The position numbers and the translations under genes were made by a program. Positions 41,589-43,937 of a stretch of 43,937 nt of DNA are shown one piece after another (position 1 is the stretch's first letter; each line of letters starts with the position of its first letter). Source of the DNA: Bacillota bacterium (GTDB lineage Bacteria > Bacillota > Limnochordia > DUMW01); the NCBI GenBank assembly GCA_012839765.1, contig DUMW01000042.1, positions 1 through 43,937 of the forward strand, given 5' to 3'. The notes beneath the pieces are model-generated. The model was not told the origin of the DNA, did not search any database, and saw only the letters and a list, made by a program, of their open reading frames with translations.

Positions 41589-41825
41589 ATGGTGAACACC
41601 CAAACAGTCATGACTAAACCGCCCGAGGTGCTGACCGGTAAAGACCTGACGTATATAGAAGACGCGATGTCTTGGGAGTTGTTGGCGATGAAGAAGTGCC
41701 GGCATTACTCCAACTTGTGTCAGGACCCAGAAGTGAAAAGCCTATTAGACGAAGCGGGTCGGATGCATCAAGCCCATTATGTTAAACTGCATCAACACCT
41801 CAATCCCCAGAAAGTGTGGCAGTAA
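41589..41825 (+). CDS. Small coat-F-like protein
   Basis: About 78 residues forming two predicted helices of a ferritin-like bundle (GKDLTYIEDAMSWELLAMKKCRHYSNLC and DPEVKSLLDEAGRMHQAHYVKLHQHLN). This resembles the half-size partners often found next to CotF proteins in Clostridia. AAAGGAGG lies 13 nt before ATG 41589; an earlier TTG at 41562 would overlap the ribosome site. The CotF gene follows after 20 nt, so they form an operon, probably made in sporulation. Confidence 0.72.
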   Translation: MVNTQTVMTKPPEVLTGKDLTYIEDAMSWELLAMKKCRHYSNLCQDPEVKSLLDEAGRMHQAHYVKLHQHLNPQKVWQ

Positions 41826-41845
41826 CTGGAAAGGAGGAAGCCTGA

Positions 41846-42166
41846 GTGTCGCAGCGTATTCAAAACCCGGAGCCGACCCCTGCGGTGAAAGGTCCGGAAC
41901 TGAACGACCGTGATCTGCTCAACGATATCTTGGCTACGGCGAAGTACCTGACGGACGGATACAATGTCTTTGCTCGGGAAGCTAGTCACCAGACTCTGCA
42001 TCAGGATGTCTTAGGAATGCTCAACCAGACCCACGAATGTGCAAGAAAATGCTATGAACTGATGTTCCGCAAGGGTTGGTACGCTTTGGAGACCGCTGAA
42101 CTGCAGCAGGTTCAGCAGGCACAGCAACAGTTTGCTGGGTATATGAATCAGTTTCCCTACCAATAG
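41846..42166 (+). CDS. CotF family spore coat protein
   Basis: 106 residues matching Coat_F (PF07875): LNDRDLLNDILATAKYLTDGYNVFAREASHQTLHQDVLGMLNQTHECARKCYELMFRKGWY. It ends in a Gln-rich helix (LQQVQQAQQQFAGYMNQFPYQ). It is a structural spore-coat component. GTG 41846 has AAAGGAGG about 9 nt upstream. It pairs with the smaller gene just before it. Confidence 0.88.
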   Translation: MSQRIQNPEPTPAVKGPELNDRDLLNDILATAKYLTDGYNVFAREASHQTLHQDVLGMLNQTHECARKCYELMFRKGWYALETAELQQVQQAQQQFAGYMNQFPYQ

Positions 42167-42175
42167 AAGCTGTTC

Positions 42176-42197
42176 GGAGAGGGGTTTGTCCCTCTCC
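42176..42197 (+). terminator. Hairpin after the coat operon
   Basis: GGAGAGGG and CCCTCTCC, perfect 8-bp arms around a 6-nt loop, 10 nt after the CotF stop. No U-run follows, so it is a U-less terminator candidate. Confidence 0.5.
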
Positions 42198-42385
42198 CCA
42201 GGTAGTCCTTCTTCGCTGTCTTCCTTGGTTCACTTCTTTTTAGGATCCCTTAGTTTTTGCCACGAGGTCCCACTCGGATGCTGCCAAGGTTCGTCTGGAA
42301 TAGGGTGGAAGTGCATGTTGTCCAAGGTAAGCCTTGGTGCTTCCCTATTCGTCCTCCGATTGAGTCAAGTCTGTTCCAAAAACTC

Positions 42386-42415
42386 TTGCGAATCGGTTTC
42401 ACCTGGTGGTACACT
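42386..42415 (+). promoter_or_regulatory. Candidate promoter of the ExoD-like gene
   Basis: -35 TTGCGA at 42386-42391, 18-nt spacer, -10 TACACT at 42410-42415 preceded by TGG (extended -10). It lies 20 nt before the start at 42436. Confidence 0.45.
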
Positions 42416-42435
42416 GGAAGACAAGGAGGCAGATT

Positions 42436-43035
42436 ATGTCGCTGGATAATTCGCTTTCCGATACACTGGCCGGTGTATTGGAGCAAGATTCCATTGAACT
42501 GAGGGATTTGTTCGCCTGCGCTGGGCAGTACAGCTTTAGTTTTCTGTTCATCCTGGTGGGCTTGTTTGTTATGATCCCGTTGCCACCGGGGGGTGGTATT
42601 CTGCCGGGACTCCTTGTTTTTTTCTGGGGATTGCAACGGGCCCTTGGTTTGGAGGCACCGTGGTTACCCAACTGGCTGCTGAACCGAAGGATTGATCAGA
42701 AGACTGCGGCCCTGTTGTTGACCAAGGCCTTGCCGGTGATGAGAAAGCTAGAGTTGCGATTTGCCCAGGAGGGACCTTTGGTACCGACGGAGTTGGAGAT
42801 GAGGTTGGGCTCCTTTCTGGCCGGGGCTATGGGGTTGTTCATCGTGCTGCCGACACCCTTTCTAAACAGGTTTCCGGCCTTGGGTGCGATCTTAATTGGT
42901 CTATCCCAGATTAACCGGAACCGCCGATTCTTGCTTCTCAGTATATTGTACTCCATCGTGACCAGTGTTTTTATGACCATGTTCCTGGTGACCAGCGGTG
43001 CTTTCCTCTGGAAGGAAATCGATGAACGAATCTAG
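42436..43035 (+). CDS. ExoD-like membrane protein
   Basis: About 199 residues with four or five hydrophobic helices. The sequences around PPGGGILPGLLVFFWGLQRALGLEAPWLPNWLLNRRI and GAMGLFIVLPTPFLNRFPALGAILIGLSQINR match ExoD, a family first linked to exopolysaccharide production in rhizobia. AAGGAGG precedes ATG 42436; an in-frame start at 42406 lacks a site. hisF follows on the same strand within 27 nt and may be co-transcribed. Function here is unknown. Confidence 0.8.
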   Translation: MSLDNSLSDTLAGVLEQDSIELRDLFACAGQYSFSFLFILVGLFVMIPLPPGGGILPGLLVFFWGLQRALGLEAPWLPNWLLNRRIDQKTAALLLTKALPVMRKLELRFAQEGPLVPTELEMRLGSFLAGAMGLFIVLPTPFLNRFPALGAILIGLSQINRNRRFLLLSILYSIVTSVFMTMFLVTSGAFLWKEIDERI

Positions 43036-43061
43036 GAAGCTATTTGTTAGGAGTGGGACGT

Positions 43062-43811
43062 ATGGCTCAGGTACGGATTATGCCGTGTTTGGATCTGAAG
43101 GATGGACGAGTGGTCAAGGGAGTCAACTTCGTGGAATTGCAGGATGCCGGAGATCCGGTGGAATGTGCCCGTACATATGCGTTGAACGGTGCCGATGAAC
43201 TGGCTATGTTGGATATCAGTGCCACGGTGGAACAGCGGAGGACTACCTTGGATGTGGTGCAGAGGGTAGCAGAGGTCATCGATATTCCCCTTACTGTGGG
43301 TGGGGGTATCGGCAGCGTGGAGGATGCCAGGCGAGTGTTGGAGGCTGGTGCAACCCGTGTATCGGTGGGGAGTGCCGGTTTTAACAAACCCCAATTGTTC
43401 AGGGAATTGGCCCAGGCCTTTGGCCAGGAGCGGGTCGTGGCGGCAGTGGACGTGGACCTGAATCCTAATTTACCTTCCCACTATGAAGTTTATATAAACG
43501 GCGGTGCCACTGCTACGGGGAAAGATGCCCTTGAGTATATGGCGGAGGTGGAAGCAGCGGGGGCTGGCTGGTTGCTGGTGACCAGTAAGGCCTGCGACGG
43601 AACGAAAAGTGGGTATGATCTGCAGTTGCTGCGACTGATCAAAAGCAGATTGACTACTCCGGTGATTGTCTCCGGTGGGGCCGGTACCCTCGAGCATTTT
43701 CTTGCCGCAGCCCAAGCGGGGGCCGATGTGCTATTGGCGGCATCAGTATTCCATTTTGGTCAGGTGCATATTGGTGAATTAAAGCGCTTACTAGCGCAGC
43801 ATGGTTTTTGA
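43062..43811 (+). CDS. hisF: Imidazole glycerol phosphate synthase cyclase subunit HisF
   Basis: About 249 residues. HisF turns PRFAR and ammonia from HisH into imidazole glycerol phosphate and AICAR. Motifs seen are RIMPCLDLKDGRVVKGVNFVELQDAGDPVE (catalytic Asp of the first strand and the phosphate-loop Lys), TVGGGI, AAVDVD (second catalytic Asp) and TSKACDGTKSGYD, where most homologues have MDRDGT. The second phosphate site SGGAGTLEHFL is intact. ATG 43062 follows a GGAG site; an in-frame ATG at 43044 overlaps it. No other his gene is in the window; 43812-43937 shows only a TTGACA at 43823 without a matching -10. Confidence 0.93.
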   Translation: MAQVRIMPCLDLKDGRVVKGVNFVELQDAGDPVECARTYALNGADELAMLDISATVEQRRTTLDVVQRVAEVIDIPLTVGGGIGSVEDARRVLEAGATRVSVGSAGFNKPQLFRELAQAFGQERVVAAVDVDLNPNLPSHYEVYINGGATATGKDALEYMAEVEAAGAGWLLVTSKACDGTKSGYDLQLLRLIKSRLTTPVIVSGGAGTLEHFLAAAQAGADVLLAASVFHFGQVHIGELKRLLAQHGF

Positions 43812-43937
43812 TACTGAGGTTTTGACATAAGGTTTGTGGGGTTGGGACGGTTTTTCGTTGTCGCGAGAAAAAGTTCTGTGGCGTTGCAGGAGATCCAGAA
43901 AATTCCGCGAACTTATCAGATAATTGCAGTTTCGCGG

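Overview
The window is about 44 kb of chromosome from a spore-forming member of the Bacillota (Firmicutes), probably an anaerobic or thermophilic lineage near Clostridia or Limnochordia. The grounds are sporulation genes (spoIVA, two spoIIP-like genes, CotF-type coat genes, DUF3231), a Clostridia-type order of radical SAM DUF512 - der - plsY - spoIVA - HU, purine-rich AGGAGG ribosome sites throughout, and a Thermoanaerobacter-like CRISPR repeat. Lineage is inferred from gene content only. I ran no database search; family names come from recognised motifs.

Layout. 0-7.1 kb is one co-directional block: DUF1614, SpoIIP, YIEGIA, its small capping partner and DUF3189, then a promoter and radical SAM DUF512 - der - plsY, ending in a strong terminator. 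7.1-12.5 kb holds spoIVA, a reverse-strand stand-alone methionine-synthase-activation protein, HU, thrB-lysC, and a solitary tRNA-Pro(GGG) with its own promoter and terminator. 12.5-16.2 kb is gene-poor and looks decayed: one gene that needs a -1 frameshift, one bacterial PH-domain gene with two in-frame TAG codons, an intact YccF gene, and long stretches with no convincing coding. 16.2-26.2 kb is accessory metabolism: an FMN-binding protein, a TrmH-type methyltransferase, a Ddl-like ATP-grasp ligase, DUF3231, a fused homocysteine methyltransferase/MTHFR, a second SpoIIP, a membrane ferredoxin behind a CsoR-like operator, and a GH13 glucosidase. 26.2-35 kb holds a pRiA4b ORF-3-like protein, a YxlE-YxlF-YxlG-like transporter, a YhaO-YhaN nuclease pair running into two pseudopilin genes, and DUF362. 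35-38.2 kb holds TPM-LemA and a TIM-barrel/PHP pair. At 38.2-39.13 kb a CRISPR remnant (leader, two repeats, one spacer, no cas genes) abuts a 5'-truncated group II intron whose maturase C-terminus, domain V, domain VI and 3' end can all be recognised. 39.1-43.8 kb holds bacterioferritin, a YchF-like NTPase, two coat-F-type proteins, an ExoD-like protein and hisF.

How they work together. Much of the window serves sporulation: septal peptidoglycan removal (SpoIIP), the coat basement (SpoIVA) and coat proteins. It is interleaved with housekeeping ribosome assembly (Der), phospholipid synthesis (PlsY), nucleoid protein (HU), and aspartate-family and methionine metabolism (ThrB, LysC, HMT-MTHFR, MetH activation protein). 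No complete undescribed system is evident. The most unusual structures are the CRISPR/group II intron junction, the YhaO-YhaN-pseudopilin run, the decayed island with its frameshift and amber genes, and the candidate CsoR-like operator.
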